33,191 nucleotides of DNA. Source: DROE01 sp964569865 (GTDB taxonomy: Bacteria; Pseudomonadota; Alphaproteobacteria; Rhizobiales; Devosiaceae). Of the stretch, positions 1 to 7,662 are shown piece after piece. The stretch covers positions 1 through 33,191 of the forward strand of contig CAZMVQ010000025.1 of the NCBI GenBank assembly GCA_964569865.1. Reading direction: 5' to 3'. The notes beneath the pieces were generated by a model, which was not told the DNA's origin, did not search any database, and was given only the letters and a program-made list of their open reading frames with translations. The translations under genes and the position numbers were made by a program. The first letter of the stretch is position 1, and each line of letters opens with the position of its first letter.

Positions 1-10
1 AAAAGCGCAA

Positions 11-33
11 GAGCGCATTTTCTGGCAGCGCTC
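11..33 (-). terminator. Probable intrinsic terminator of the SH3 gene
   Basis: A perfect 6-bp stem (GAGCGC 11-16, GCGCTC 28-33) with an 11-nt loop begins five bases beyond the stop codon of the SH3 gene. Read on the minus strand it is followed by TTGCGCTTTT, so the T tract is short and interrupted. Placement is right for a terminator; strength is uncertain. Confidence 0.5.
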
Positions 34-37
34 AGAA

Positions 38-634
38 TTAATTAAAATTTTCGTTGGGATAGACGCCCCAAAGGGTGGTTTGTTCCACAAAGCCAGAATA
101 GGAAGCCCGCCCTTCGCTTGAGGGATTTTGGGCACTCACCTCACAATATCGGCCATCGCAATTATCAACGCTAACCAGATATTTTGAAGTCAGCCAAGCT
201 CGCACTCTGGCCTCGGCCCCGTTTCTGGCCCGCAGCGGAATTTCAGCAGCTGCATCCCATGGGGCAACATAGGCGGTTCTTCTGCCGGTAAGCAGTGATT
301 TATGAACCCATCCTTCCGTCCCATCCATATCCCGAATTTTTCTCCAGGTATCAAATTCCTGAATAATCTCTACCGGCAGGCCTGATTTTACGAAAATCCA
401 CGCCACTTCATACTGAGTGCCCGGACCAACCCGAACATTAGTTTTGTCAGCGCGAACCGAAACAAATCTTGGCAGGGCAAAACCCGAAGGATTATTGTTT
501 CCCTGAGCAAAGACCGGAAGCAAAGAGCCAAATGAAACAGTAAAAACCAGAGCCAAAGCCCTAAGAAAATGATGGGCAGAGGGGCATTTCAGCACGACTG
601 ATTTATTAAATATTGCGACAAAAGGAAAATTCAT
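38..634 (-). CDS. Secreted bacterial-SH3 domain protein
   Basis: A 198-aa exported protein. A hydrophobic stretch at about residues 24-43 ending in VFAQ looks like a signal peptide, with an unusually long polar stretch before it, so the true start could lie further in. Residues about 58-118 form an SH3-like fold, with RADKTNVRVGPGTQYEV followed by a WRKIRD...EGWVH pattern typical of the SH3_4 family. The second half, including a C-D-G-R-Y-C motif that could form a disulfide, looks like a second, more diverged SH3-like module. Such periplasmic proteins are thought to bind cell wall or protein partners; no enzymatic activity is implied. It is transcribed divergently from the hydroxyacid dehydrogenase. 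I recall this pairing from Rhizobiales, but that is memory, not something shown here. Confidence 0.8.
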   Translation of the reverse strand: MNFPFVAIFNKSVVLKCPSAHHFLRALALVFTVSFGSLLPVFAQGNNNPSGFALPRFVSVRADKTNVRVGPGTQYEVAWIFVKSGLPVEIIQEFDTWRKIRDMDGTEGWVHKSLLTGRRTAYVAPWDAAAEIPLRARNGAEARVRAWLTSKYLVSVDNCDGRYCEVSAQNPSSEGRASYSGFVEQTTLWGVYPNENFN

Positions 635-725
635 GGGGTTCCATCTGGGAAAAATTTGATTTTATTTGTGTCATTTTACTCATTATCTATGTCATTTTAC
701 TCAATGGATGCTAAAAACTAGGTTA
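635..725. promoter_or_regulatory. Divergent spacer with a 14-bp direct repeat
   Basis: This spacer separates the SH3 gene and the hydroxyacid dehydrogenase. It contains two perfect copies of TGTCATTTTACTCA at 669-682 and 690-703, 21 bp apart (two helical turns). A TTGATT at 656-661 could be a -35 element, but no convincing -10 stands at the right distance. The repeat may be a binding site for a regulator contacting one face of the helix, or a small duplication. Confidence 0.4.
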
Positions 726-1715
726 ATGAAGCAACAACCTGCAAAAATTTTTGTAACTCGCCGCCTGCCAGCTCCTGTAGAGAAGCGAATGTCGATGCTG
801 TTTGACGTCAAGTTCAATTATAATGATGCCCCTTTGAGCAAAAAAGAAATAATTCGCGGCTGTCAGGGCAGGAACGCAATAGTTTCAACCATCTCAGATC
901 AGCTTGACGCTAAAATCATCGCGGAATTACCCAGCGAGGTGAAGCTAATTGCACAATTTGGCAATGGTGTGGACAATGTTGATATAAAAGCCGCGCAGGA
1001 TAAGGGTATTACAGTAACCAATACTCCAAGCGTTCTGACCCAGGATACAGCAGACCTTGCCATGGCGCTGATTATGTCGGTGCCACGACGAATTGTGGAG
1101 GGGGCAACCCTTGTCGCCCGTGATGGAAACTGGCCGGGCTGGTCGCCCAACTGGATGTTGGGACGTCGCCTTGGCGGCAAGGCTTTAGGGATTATCGGAT
1201 TGGGCAGAATTGGATTGGCTGTGGCGCAACGGGCCAAGGCCATGGGGCTTAAAATTCACTATTATTCGCGCTCAAGACGCCCTGAACAAATCGAGAAAAA
1301 GCTGGATGCCACTTATTGGTCATCTCTAAATCAGATGTTGGCAGAGATGGATATTATCTCCCTGCACACACCCCATACCAGCGAGACTTTTGGCCTGTTG
1401 AACAAAAAACGCCTGCAACTAATGAAACAAGGTGCCTTTTTGGTCAATGTTTCGCGCAAGGAACTGGTGGATGAAAATGCGCTGGTGAAACTCATAGAAA
1501 GCGGGCATCTGCTGGGGGCAGGGCTGGACGTTTTTGAGGATAAAGACGGTGTAAACCCCGGTTTGCTGGCTTTGGCGCGAGAAAATAAAGTCATCCTGAC
1601 CCCGCACATGGCTTCTTCAACTTTGGAGGGGCGCATTGAAATGGGGGAAATTGTTATCTTAAATATTCAGGTGTTTATGGATAGTCATAAACCACCGCAC
1701 AGGGTTTTGGTTTAA
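726..1715 (+). CDS. D-isomer-specific 2-hydroxyacid dehydrogenase (glyoxylate/hydroxypyruvate reductase type)
   Basis: Predicted NAD(P)-dependent reductase of 2-oxoacids such as glyoxylate or hydroxypyruvate, cytoplasmic, about 329 aa. Counting from ATG 726, the nucleotide-binding GLGRIG is at residues 158-163 and the catalytic triad of the family is present: Arg244 (NVSRKEL), Glu271 (LDVFED) and His294 (LTPHMAS). After the second beta strand there is no acidic residue but HYYSRSRR, which suggests NADPH preference (inference). A longer reading from TTG 666 exists, but its first 20 codons lie across the 14-bp direct repeat and do not resemble the family N-terminus, so ATG 726 (KQQPAKIFVTRRLP) is preferred. 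AGG at 720-722 is rather close to serve as ribosome binding site. It stands alone as a plus-strand unit converging on a TetR gene. Exact substrate is not visible. Confidence 0.88.
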   Translation: MKQQPAKIFVTRRLPAPVEKRMSMLFDVKFNYNDAPLSKKEIIRGCQGRNAIVSTISDQLDAKIIAELPSEVKLIAQFGNGVDNVDIKAAQDKGITVTNTPSVLTQDTADLAMALIMSVPRRIVEGATLVARDGNWPGWSPNWMLGRRLGGKALGIIGLGRIGLAVAQRAKAMGLKIHYYSRSRRPEQIEKKLDATYWSSLNQMLAEMDIISLHTPHTSETFGLLNKKRLQLMKQGAFLVNVSRKELVDENALVKLIESGHLLGAGLDVFEDKDGVNPGLLALARENKVILTPHMASSTLEGRIEMGEIVILNIQVFMDSHKPPHRVLV

Positions 1716-1754
1716 GTTTTGATTTTGGCTTAAGTTTTGGTTCAAAAACCAAAA
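1705..1754. terminator. Hairpin and 12-bp repeats between convergent genes
   Basis: The 45-bp spacer between the dehydrogenase and the convergent TetR gene contains an 8-bp hairpin (TTTTGGTT 1735-1742, AACCAAAA 1747-1754), AT-rich and possibly a weak bidirectional terminator. The left arm is the last of three related 12-mers: TTTTGGTTTAAG (1705-1716, overlapping the dehydrogenase stop), TTTTGGCTTAAG (1723-1734) and TTTTGGTTCAAA (1735-1746). Confidence 0.4.
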
Positions 1755-1760
1755 TCCCGA

Positions 1761-2360
1761 TCAATTGCCCAACAGGGCAATAGCAATTTTATAAAGCTGA
1801 TCAATAAACAGCCGAGATTTTAATTGCTTGGGGTCACTGGCAAGAGTGGCCAAAACCACCCCCTCAATAGCCATCACAGCAATTCTTACATGATCCTTAG
1901 GCAGTGCCAGTGCCAGCGCAATTTCATTAGCCTGCTCATCACGGGCATTCGCCAGATATTCTTGAAGGCCAAACGCCGGGGCCAACGCATGCAAACGGGC
2001 GCTCAGGCGTGGTGCATTGGCGTGTGCGTTAACAAAAGCCTCCAAAAGATCGCGCATCACATCGGTATTGCGGGTACTTATGGTTGCAAGCACATGGCGG
2101 GCCGCTGCCCTTTCGTCGGCCACATGTTTTTCTATCATTGCTGCCATAATCGCATCGGCACCCGGAAAATATTGATAGAGCGAGCCAATGCTCACACCGG
2201 CTTTTTGGGCAATGTGGTTGGTTGTAAACGGCTCTACTCCATCTTCAAGAATGTGAGCCGCCGCCTCAAGAATTGTATCAACAAGCAATATGGCCCGTTG
2301 TTGCTTTGGCTGTTTACGCACTGAAGTAATTGGTGAATCTGGTGGTTTCTTTGCGCTCAA
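1761..2360 (-). CDS. TetR family transcriptional regulator
   Basis: A 199-aa DNA-binding repressor candidate. From the chosen start, the TetR helix-turn-helix spans about residues 45-66 (TTNHIAQKAGVSIGSLYQYF), followed by a helical C-terminal ligand-binding region without an obvious subfamily. I chose TTG at 2360 because AAGGGA (2375-2370 on the minus strand) stands nine bases upstream and the product then begins MSAKKPPDSP, a usual TetR-type charged N-terminus. The frame remains open to a TTG at 2396, and a GTG at 2321 is another candidate. It is divergent from the alpha/beta hydrolase with a very short spacer, an arrangement in which TetR proteins usually repress both themselves and the neighbour. 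Ligand unknown. Confidence 0.85.
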   Translation of the reverse strand: MSAKKPPDSPITSVRKQPKQQRAILLVDTILEAAAHILEDGVEPFTTNHIAQKAGVSIGSLYQYFPGADAIMAAMIEKHVADERAAARHVLATISTRNTDVMRDLLEAFVNAHANAPRLSARLHALAPAFGLQEYLANARDEQANEIALALALPKDHVRIAVMAIEGVVLATLASDPKQLKSRLFIDQLYKIAIALLGN

Positions 2361-2437
2361 ACAGAAATATCCCTTATTACGAACAAGCAAAAACAATGCG
2401 AGTAGACAGAAATCGGGTTATACGTCATGTTTTGAAT

Positions 2438-3364
2438 ATGAGCAATAACTCGCAAAACAAAATTATCAGAACCCCGGTGCATATCAATGGCCATACGCTT
2501 ATTGTCGATCACCCGGAAAATATTTTAGAGCGTCAAGGCCCGGTCTGGATGTTTATCCATGGCATAGCTGTAACTTCTGCCTATTGGGCCCCTTTAATGC
2601 CGCCCGATTTCAGGGATAAACAGCCCTGGATTTCGGTATCATTGCCGGTGCATGCGCCCTCAAGAGGCCCGGCAGGATTTTCTCGCAAGGATGTTACGCC
2701 AGCCCTTTTCAATAGCCTGAACTCTGCGGTTCTGGAGCAAATTATACCGGAGCGCGATGTGGTTGTTGTTGGCCATTCCACGGGTGGATTTGCCGGGTTA
2801 AGTCTTGCTATTGCCCAACCCCAAAGGGTGCTTGGAATAATCAGCATGGGCGGCTTTGCCGATGGGCAATGGGTGGGCCTCGAGGGGGATATGCAATTGA
2901 TGGCCCGTAGGGAAAAACTGGGTCTGCTTGGTCCGTTTGTTCTAAGAGCCACCGCATGGCTGACCACTCGCTGGCCCTGGCTGCATGCCCGCGCCGCATC
3001 AATGTTTGCCTATGATAAAAAGGCATTCTTGAACGATGGACCAAGCAAGCTGGCGCTTAAAGCCATGCGTGATGATGCAAGATTACAGAATCAGGATCAG
3101 TTAATCGAATTTTTTGCCGGTATTCGCGATGTGGATATCTGGGATCAGATTGGAAAAATAAAACAGCCGGTTTTTGTATTTACCGGGGAATTTGATCCGG
3201 TGATCCCAAAAGAAAAAACCCCGCTGCTGGCCCAGACCCTGCCCAATTCTACTTTGCTGCTTTATCCGGGGGTCGGCCACATGGTCATGAACGAAAGACG
3301 GGGAAATTTCTGGCGCGATATCATGGCCTGGAAGCAAGAAAACATTAAAGAGCGAAAATCATGA
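2438..3364 (+). CDS. Alpha/beta hydrolase
   Basis: A 308-aa cytoplasmic serine hydrolase or esterase-like protein of the alpha/beta-hydrolase fold. Counting from ATG 2438, the nucleophile elbow GHSTGG places Ser114, the acid is probably Asp253 (FTGEFDPVIP) and the base His281 (GVGHMV); FIHG near residue 40 is the oxyanion-hole region. The frame is open back to 2330, but the upstream part crosses the divergent TetR gene and is not family-like; ATG 2396 is a second option. Neither start has a clear Shine-Dalgarno. Its stop overlaps the next start (ATGA at 3361-3364), so it is coupled to the following membrane protein. Together with the TetR gene this looks like a small regulated unit, possibly for a lipophilic ester or xenobiotic; that is inference. 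Confidence 0.85.
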   Translation: MSNNSQNKIIRTPVHINGHTLIVDHPENILERQGPVWMFIHGIAVTSAYWAPLMPPDFRDKQPWISVSLPVHAPSRGPAGFSRKDVTPALFNSLNSAVLEQIIPERDVVVVGHSTGGFAGLSLAIAQPQRVLGIISMGGFADGQWVGLEGDMQLMARREKLGLLGPFVLRATAWLTTRWPWLHARAASMFAYDKKAFLNDGPSKLALKAMRDDARLQNQDQLIEFFAGIRDVDIWDQIGKIKQPVFVFTGEFDPVIPKEKTPLLAQTLPNSTLLLYPGVGHMVMNERRGNFWRDIMAWKQENIKERKS

Positions 3365-3831
3365 CACAAACTGAGTTACTTTTTCTTTTGCCTGCGCCTT
3401 TACATGTGGCGCTGTTTTTTGCCGCTCTTTATGTGATCGGGGCGCTTTTGACCGGGGTGTGGAAATGGCGCTCCATGCTTCTCGCATCAGATGGCATTGC
3501 CCATAAATATGTTGATATTGCCCATCATGCGGCCCTTCATTATGGCCCGTTTATTCTTTTGGCGGGAGTTCTGGCTTCATTCTGGCCCTATGAAAACGTG
3601 CTGAGAGCATGGATTTTGGTGGAGATCATGGGTTGGACCATGGTTTTATCCCTCAGCCGCTATGTGATGCTTGGTATTAGAGGAACCATTTCAAACCAAC
3701 TGCACAAGCCAACCGGATCAGCAAAACTGGGATTGATGTTCTTTTTCTTTGGTTCGGTTCTGCCCGGCCTTGCAATTGCCATCGGGGCGATTATTGGCAT
3801 CTGGAATGGCCTGCCTGGCGTACCTTTTTAA
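3361..3831 (+). CDS. Four-helix membrane protein, MAPEG-like
   Basis: A 156-aa integral membrane protein with hydrophobic segments at about 13-33, 58-76, 82-105 and 121-146. The size, four-helix layout and position directly before a clear MAPEG protein suggest a diverged relative, but the usual R-A-H-x-N-x-x-E signature is absent; in the matching place stands IAHHAALHYGPF (residues 53-64). If it is a MAPEG protein, the glutathione-binding Glu/Asn positions are altered. It overlaps the hydrolase stop by ATGA, so the two are translated together. No biochemical role can be read from the sequence. Confidence 0.6.
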   Translation: MTQTELLFLLPAPLHVALFFAALYVIGALLTGVWKWRSMLLASDGIAHKYVDIAHHAALHYGPFILLAGVLASFWPYENVLRAWILVEIMGWTMVLSLSRYVMLGIRGTISNQLHKPTGSAKLGLMFFFFGSVLPGLAIAIGAIIGIWNGLPGVPF

Positions 3832-3901
3832 GATCAAAAACCATTCAAATCACCAACCAGTTTTACTTCTGTAATTTCTACCTCCATCAAAGGACTTCCC
3901 C

Positions 3902-4324
3902 ATGCCCTCATTTGCCAACAATACCGAAACGGTGATCATCGCTCTGGTGCTTTGGGCCATGGCCCTGCTTATTTCTTTGGCAGCTTTTCGCTCGGTTCTT
4001 AATCTTGTTACAGGAAAACCCGCCAATAGTTTTGACCCTACCGGGCTTGATCTTTCACCCTTTGGCAGACGCCTGACCCGCGCCCACGCCAATACTTATG
4101 AGTTTATTCCTTTTGCACTGGCAGTGCTGATTTTTGCCGTGATTACCGACCAGACAGAGGTTACCGACGGGCTGGCTGTCTGGCTGCTGGCGTTTCGTAT
4201 CGGCCAATCCAGCGTACACCTGATTTCTACCTCGGTGATTGCCGTTCTGATCAGATATATAATTATGTTCATTCCCCAGATTGCCATTGTTGTCTGGTGG
4301 AGCATCGGTCTGATAGCAGCTTAG
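3902..4324 (+). CDS. MAPEG family membrane protein
   Basis: A 140-aa membrane protein with about four hydrophobic helices and the MAPEG hallmark RAHANTYEFIPF at residues 60-71, plus FRIGQSSVHLISTS at about 98-111. MAPEG proteins (membrane-associated proteins in eicosanoid and glutathione metabolism) often have glutathione-dependent transferase or peroxidase activity; bacterial members are mostly untested. AAAGGA (3889-3894) lies seven bases before the ATG. It follows the previous gene by 70 bp and probably belongs to the same transcript. It converges on the RutR-like TetR gene with only 12 bp between the stops, and no terminator is visible there. Confidence 0.82.
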   Translation: MPSFANNTETVIIALVLWAMALLISLAAFRSVLNLVTGKPANSFDPTGLDLSPFGRRLTRAHANTYEFIPFALAVLIFAVITDQTEVTDGLAVWLLAFRIGQSSVHLISTSVIAVLIRYIIMFIPQIAIVVWWSIGLIAA

Positions 4325-4336
4325 GTTGTAGGATCT

Positions 4337-5014
4337 TTAAGCACTTTCCAAAGCAAGAAAACCCATCACCATCTCAACAATATGAGTTCGTCTTTTGGCA
4401 ATTTCATCATCAGAGGCCAGATCGCGCTGAAAAATTGCCGACATAGTATGGGCATTTGAGTGATAAAAAAAACATAGCGAGGCGATGGAAATATAAAGGT
4501 CTGCCGGGTCAACCTGACGTTTGAACACTCCGGTCGCCAATCCACGTTCCAGCGCACCACCTATTGTAGATCGAAGTCGATCATGGAGCAAAGGAAGCCG
4601 CGTGGATTTTTTGATATGTTTGGCCTCGTGCAGATTTTCATCATTGAGCAGGGAGACAAAATATTTGTGCTCAACCAGAAAATCAAAACTGAATTTGATG
4701 AATTTTTCTATGGCCTCTTTAGGGGGCAAATCATCAAGATTTAGAGCCTGTTCAGCGGTTCTTAATTCTTCATATGCCTGTTCAAGAACATTTGCATACA
4801 GCTTTTCCTTGTCGCCAAAATAGTAATAGAGCAATTGTTTGTTGACCCCGGCGCTTTTGGCAATTGCGCCCACACGGGCACCGCTTAGCCCATGCCTTGA
4901 AAATTCTTCTCTGGCGGCAGTCAATAATTTTAATCTGGTGCGTGTTGCGTCTCTTGTTGCCACAGGTTTTTGACTGGTTGTTTTGAGGCTTGATGCTGCT
5001 GTTTTATTTTTCAT
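4337..5014 (-). CDS. TetR family regulator, RutR-like
   Basis: A 225-aa regulator counted from ATG 5014. The N-terminal tail is basic and Ser/Thr-rich, then the helix-turn-helix (about residues 47-66) reads VGAIAKSAGVNKQLLYYYFGDKEKLY, closest in style to RutR and other TetR proteins with the long TetR_C_29-like C-terminal domain. RutR proper senses uracil/thymine; whether this one does is unknown. It is the last gene of the transporter operon, starting seven bases after the ATPase stop, so it is probably the local regulator of the catabolic run. A longer reading from 5047 would overlap the ATPase gene by 26 bp. The classical RutR palindrome (TTGACCA-N2-TGGTCAA) was not seen; the palindromes at 10425-10448 and 17323-17350 are better target candidates. 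Confidence 0.85.
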   Translation of the reverse strand: MKNKTAASSLKTTSQKPVATRDATRTRLKLLTAAREEFSRHGLSGARVGAIAKSAGVNKQLLYYYFGDKEKLYANVLEQAYEELRTAEQALNLDDLPPKEAIEKFIKFSFDFLVEHKYFVSLLNDENLHEAKHIKKSTRLPLLHDRLRSTIGGALERGLATGVFKRQVDPADLYISIASLCFFYHSNAHTMSAIFQRDLASDDEIAKRRTHIVEMVMGFLALESA

Positions 5015-5021
5015 CTCGACT

Positions 5022-6743
5022 TTATGGTCCCGACGATTTTGCAGCATGGGAATGCAGGCGCGGCATCAGTTTAAGCAAATGGCGCGTATATTCGTTTTGC
5101 GGCTTGTTAAACAGATCTTCGGTATTGGCCTCTTCTACCAGTTTGCCATTTCGCATTACTGCAACCCTATCACAAACCTGACGGATAACCGGCAGATCAT
5201 GACTGATAAACAGCATAGTCAGTTGCAGCTCTTCCTGCAAATCCTTGAGCAGGTTCAACACCTGAGCCTGAATAGAAACATCAAGGGCAGAAGTTGGCTC
5301 ATCACAGATCAAAAACCGGGGACGGGTCGCCAATGCCCTGGCGATGGAAATTCGCTGGCGTTGACCACCGGAAAACTCGTGGGGGAATTTTTTGCCCGCC
5401 GCAGCGCCCAGCCCCACATGATCGAGCAGATCGTCAACTATTGCCAAAACCTCACTATTGGAGGAGGCAAGCCGATGAAATTTACTAGGTTCTGCAAGAA
5501 TATCAAACCCGCGCATGCGCCCGTTAAGGGAGGGAAACGGGTCCTGAAAAATCATTTGCAGCTGGCGACGATGAATGTTTACTTCCCGGCGCGAGCCAAG
5601 GGATGTCAGATTGGTGCCATCAAATATCACCTGTCCGGCATAGGGTTTATAAATGCCGCAAATAAGCCGGGCCACCGTGGATTTGCCGGAACCGGATTCC
5701 CCAACAAGTCCTAAAACCTCGCCGGGGCGAATTCCGAATGAAACCTTATCAACCGCCTTTAAATATCGCCGTCTGGATTTGAACATCGAGCGCACGGTGG
5801 TAAAACGCATCTCAAGGTCTTTAACGCTGATCAGAAACTCGTTTTCTGACGTGCCAAAGTTTCGCGCTTCTCCCAGCCAATGGTTTTGTACATCAATTGG
5901 CTTATGGGGGGTGCCGGCAGCTTCAATATATTCCACCAGTGGAAAGCGATCCATGCGCTTATCAGCCCGTGGCACAGCAGAGATCAAGCTTTGAGTATAG
6001 GGATGATCAGGGTTGCCCAATATTTTTTTGGTCGGGCCGGTCTCAACCACATCGCCGCGATACATGACCATTACCCGGTCGCAAATTTCAGAAATCACTC
6101 CCATATCATGGGTGATGATAATCATGCCAACGCCGGTATCTTTGACCAGCTTGCGCATCAGGTCCAAAATCTGGGCCTGAATGGAAACATCCAAGGCTGT
6201 GGTTGGCTCATCAGCCAGAATAACTTCAGGCTTGGCACAAAGCGATAAGGCAATAACCACCCTTTGGCGCATACCGCCGGAAAACTGATGGGGATAATGT
6301 TTTATGCGAATATCAGGCTCTGGAATTCCAACCTGATCAAGCATGGCAATGGCGTGTTTTTTTGCTTTGTTTTCGTTAAATTGCAGGTGAATTCTTATGG
6401 TTTCAACCAATTGCTCTTCGATAGTCTGCAAGGGGTTTAGCGATGTCAGCGGATCCTGAAAAATCATGCCGATGCGCTTGCCGCGAATTTTGCGCATTAA
6501 TTCAATGGGCAGTCCGTCAATGCGCTCCCCATCCAGTGATACTTCGCCTTTAGGCATAATTCCCGGTGGTTCGAGCAGGCCCAAAATTGCATTGGCAATC
6601 GTTGACTTGCCAGCACCGGATTCGCCGACAATGCCAAGTATCTCCCCGGATGCCAATTCAAAGTCCACATCGCGAACGGCGGTTACCGAACCACGTCGAG
6701 AGGGGAATTCAACCCGCATATTCTTGATATTTAACAGTGACAT
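5022..6743 (-). CDS. Fused dipeptide/oligopeptide-type ABC ATPase (DppD-DppF fusion)
   Basis: A 573-aa protein carrying both nucleotide-binding domains that drive a Dpp/Opp-type importer. Domain 1 has Walker A GESGAGKST (40-48), signature FSGGMRQR (154-161) and Walker B ILADEPTTALD (175-185). Domain 2 has Walker A GESGSGKST (348-356), signature FSGGQRQR and Walker B LICDEPTSALD. A linker of about 45 residues joins them, including the oligopeptide-transporter tail VEYIEAAGTPHKP of the first domain. GAGG (minus strand, seven bases upstream) supports the start. It follows the second permease by four bases and precedes the TetR gene by seven. Fused ATPases of this type are common in Rhizobiales and relatives; the fusion itself is not novel. 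Confidence 0.95.
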   Translation of the reverse strand: MSLLNIKNMRVEFPSRRGSVTAVRDVDFELASGEILGIVGESGAGKSTIANAILGLLEPPGIMPKGEVSLDGERIDGLPIELMRKIRGKRIGMIFQDPLTSLNPLQTIEEQLVETIRIHLQFNENKAKKHAIAMLDQVGIPEPDIRIKHYPHQFSGGMRQRVVIALSLCAKPEVILADEPTTALDVSIQAQILDLMRKLVKDTGVGMIIITHDMGVISEICDRVMVMYRGDVVETGPTKKILGNPDHPYTQSLISAVPRADKRMDRFPLVEYIEAAGTPHKPIDVQNHWLGEARNFGTSENEFLISVKDLEMRFTTVRSMFKSRRRYLKAVDKVSFGIRPGEVLGLVGESGSGKSTVARLICGIYKPYAGQVIFDGTNLTSLGSRREVNIHRRQLQMIFQDPFPSLNGRMRGFDILAEPSKFHRLASSNSEVLAIVDDLLDHVGLGAAAGKKFPHEFSGGQRQRISIARALATRPRFLICDEPTSALDVSIQAQVLNLLKDLQEELQLTMLFISHDLPVIRQVCDRVAVMRNGKLVEEANTEDLFNKPQNEYTRHLLKLMPRLHSHAAKSSGP

Positions 6744-6747
6744 GGGC

Positions 6748-7662
6748 CTACCTCAATTTGGGATTTAGCGCATCACGCAACCAATCCCCTAAAATGTTGA
6801 CCGCAAGCACCAAAATCACCAATGCCAAACCCGGAAATACCGTAATCCACCATTCCCCGGAAAACAGATAATCATTACCAATTCTAATCAAAGTGCCAAG
6901 GGATGGGGAAGTGGGGGGAACGCCAACACCAAGAAAGCTCAAAGTAGCCTCGGTGATAATGGCCAGCGCCAGTTGAATGGTAGCGATAACCAGAACCGGT
7001 CCCATAACATTTGGCAGGATATGACGCAGCAAAATCAATGGTTGGGGCAGGCCGATAACCTGCGCTGCCTGCACATATTCCTTGGTGCGCTCGACCATGG
7101 TAGATGAGCGCACGGTGCGGGCATATTGCACCCAAAAACTAAGGGAAATGGCTATGATCAGTACATAGACCGCCAGATCCGCCTGAGCTTCGCCGGGCAA
7201 TAATCCAGAGATTATGCCATTGACCAAAAGGGCTATCAAAATAGCGGGGAACGAGAGTTGAACATCGGCAATGCGCATCAAAACCGCATCAACCCAACCG
7301 CCGGAATAGCCAGCCACCAGCCCGACAATTATGCCAAGAACCATGGCGGAAATCACCGAGAAAAAGCCTACCATCAGCGAAACCCGGCTGCCATATAATA
7401 TGGTGGAAAGCACATCGCGGCCCTGATCATCCGTGCCGAGCAAAAATCCGATTTCGCCCCGCTCCATCCAGGCAGGAGGTTTGAGGCTGTCCATAAGATC
7501 AAACTGGGTCAGATCAAAAATATTATAGGGGGCAACAATATTGGCAAAGGCCGACGAAAAAACCATTATAAAAGTTACTATGGCGGCGGTTACCACTATG
7601 GGCGAGGACTTAAAGCTCCACCATAAATCACCGCCGAAAAATCTGGTCCAGAAATCTCTCAT
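6748..7662 (-). CDS. ABC transporter permease, DppC/OppC type
   Basis: A 304-aa inner-membrane permease subunit. It has an N-terminal hydrophobic segment (about 23-45), a periplasmic loop with GTDDQGRDVLS (about 97-107), the typical DppC marker, then five further helices. The cytoplasmic EAA loop that contacts the ATPase is recognisable as YVQAAQVIGLPQPLILLRHILP (about 193-214). Its start overlaps the stop of the other permease by ATGA, and its stop is four bases before the fused ATPase, so the three subunits are tightly coupled. Substrate specificity is set mainly by the binding protein encoded upstream. Confidence 0.95.
   Translation of the reverse strand: MRDFWTRFFGGDLWWSFKSSPIVVTAAIVTFIMVFSSAFANIVAPYNIFDLTQFDLMDSLKPPAWMERGEIGFLLGTDDQGRDVLSTILYGSRVSLMVGFFSVISAMVLGIIVGLVAGYSGGWVDAVLMRIADVQLSFPAILIALLVNGIISGLLPGEAQADLAVYVLIIAISLSFWVQYARTVRSSTMVERTKEYVQAAQVIGLPQPLILLRHILPNVMGPVLVIATIQLALAIITEATLSFLGVGVPPTSPSLGTLIRIGNDYLFSGEWWITVFPGLALVILVLAVNILGDWLRDALNPKLR

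Noticed and set aside
666..725. N-terminal extension of the hydroxyacid dehydrogenase from TTG 666
   Set aside because: It crosses the direct repeat and gives a peptide unlike the family; ATG 726 matches the expected N-terminus.
2330..2437. N-terminal extension of the alpha/beta hydrolase from 2330
   Set aside because: It overlaps the divergent TetR gene and its presumed ribosome binding site and has no hydrolase-like sequence.
2428..2459. Inverted repeat TGTTTTG-N18-CAAAACA around the hydrolase start as TetR operator
   Set aside because: The arms are low-complexity, the spacer is long and it lies over the start codon; too weak to annotate.
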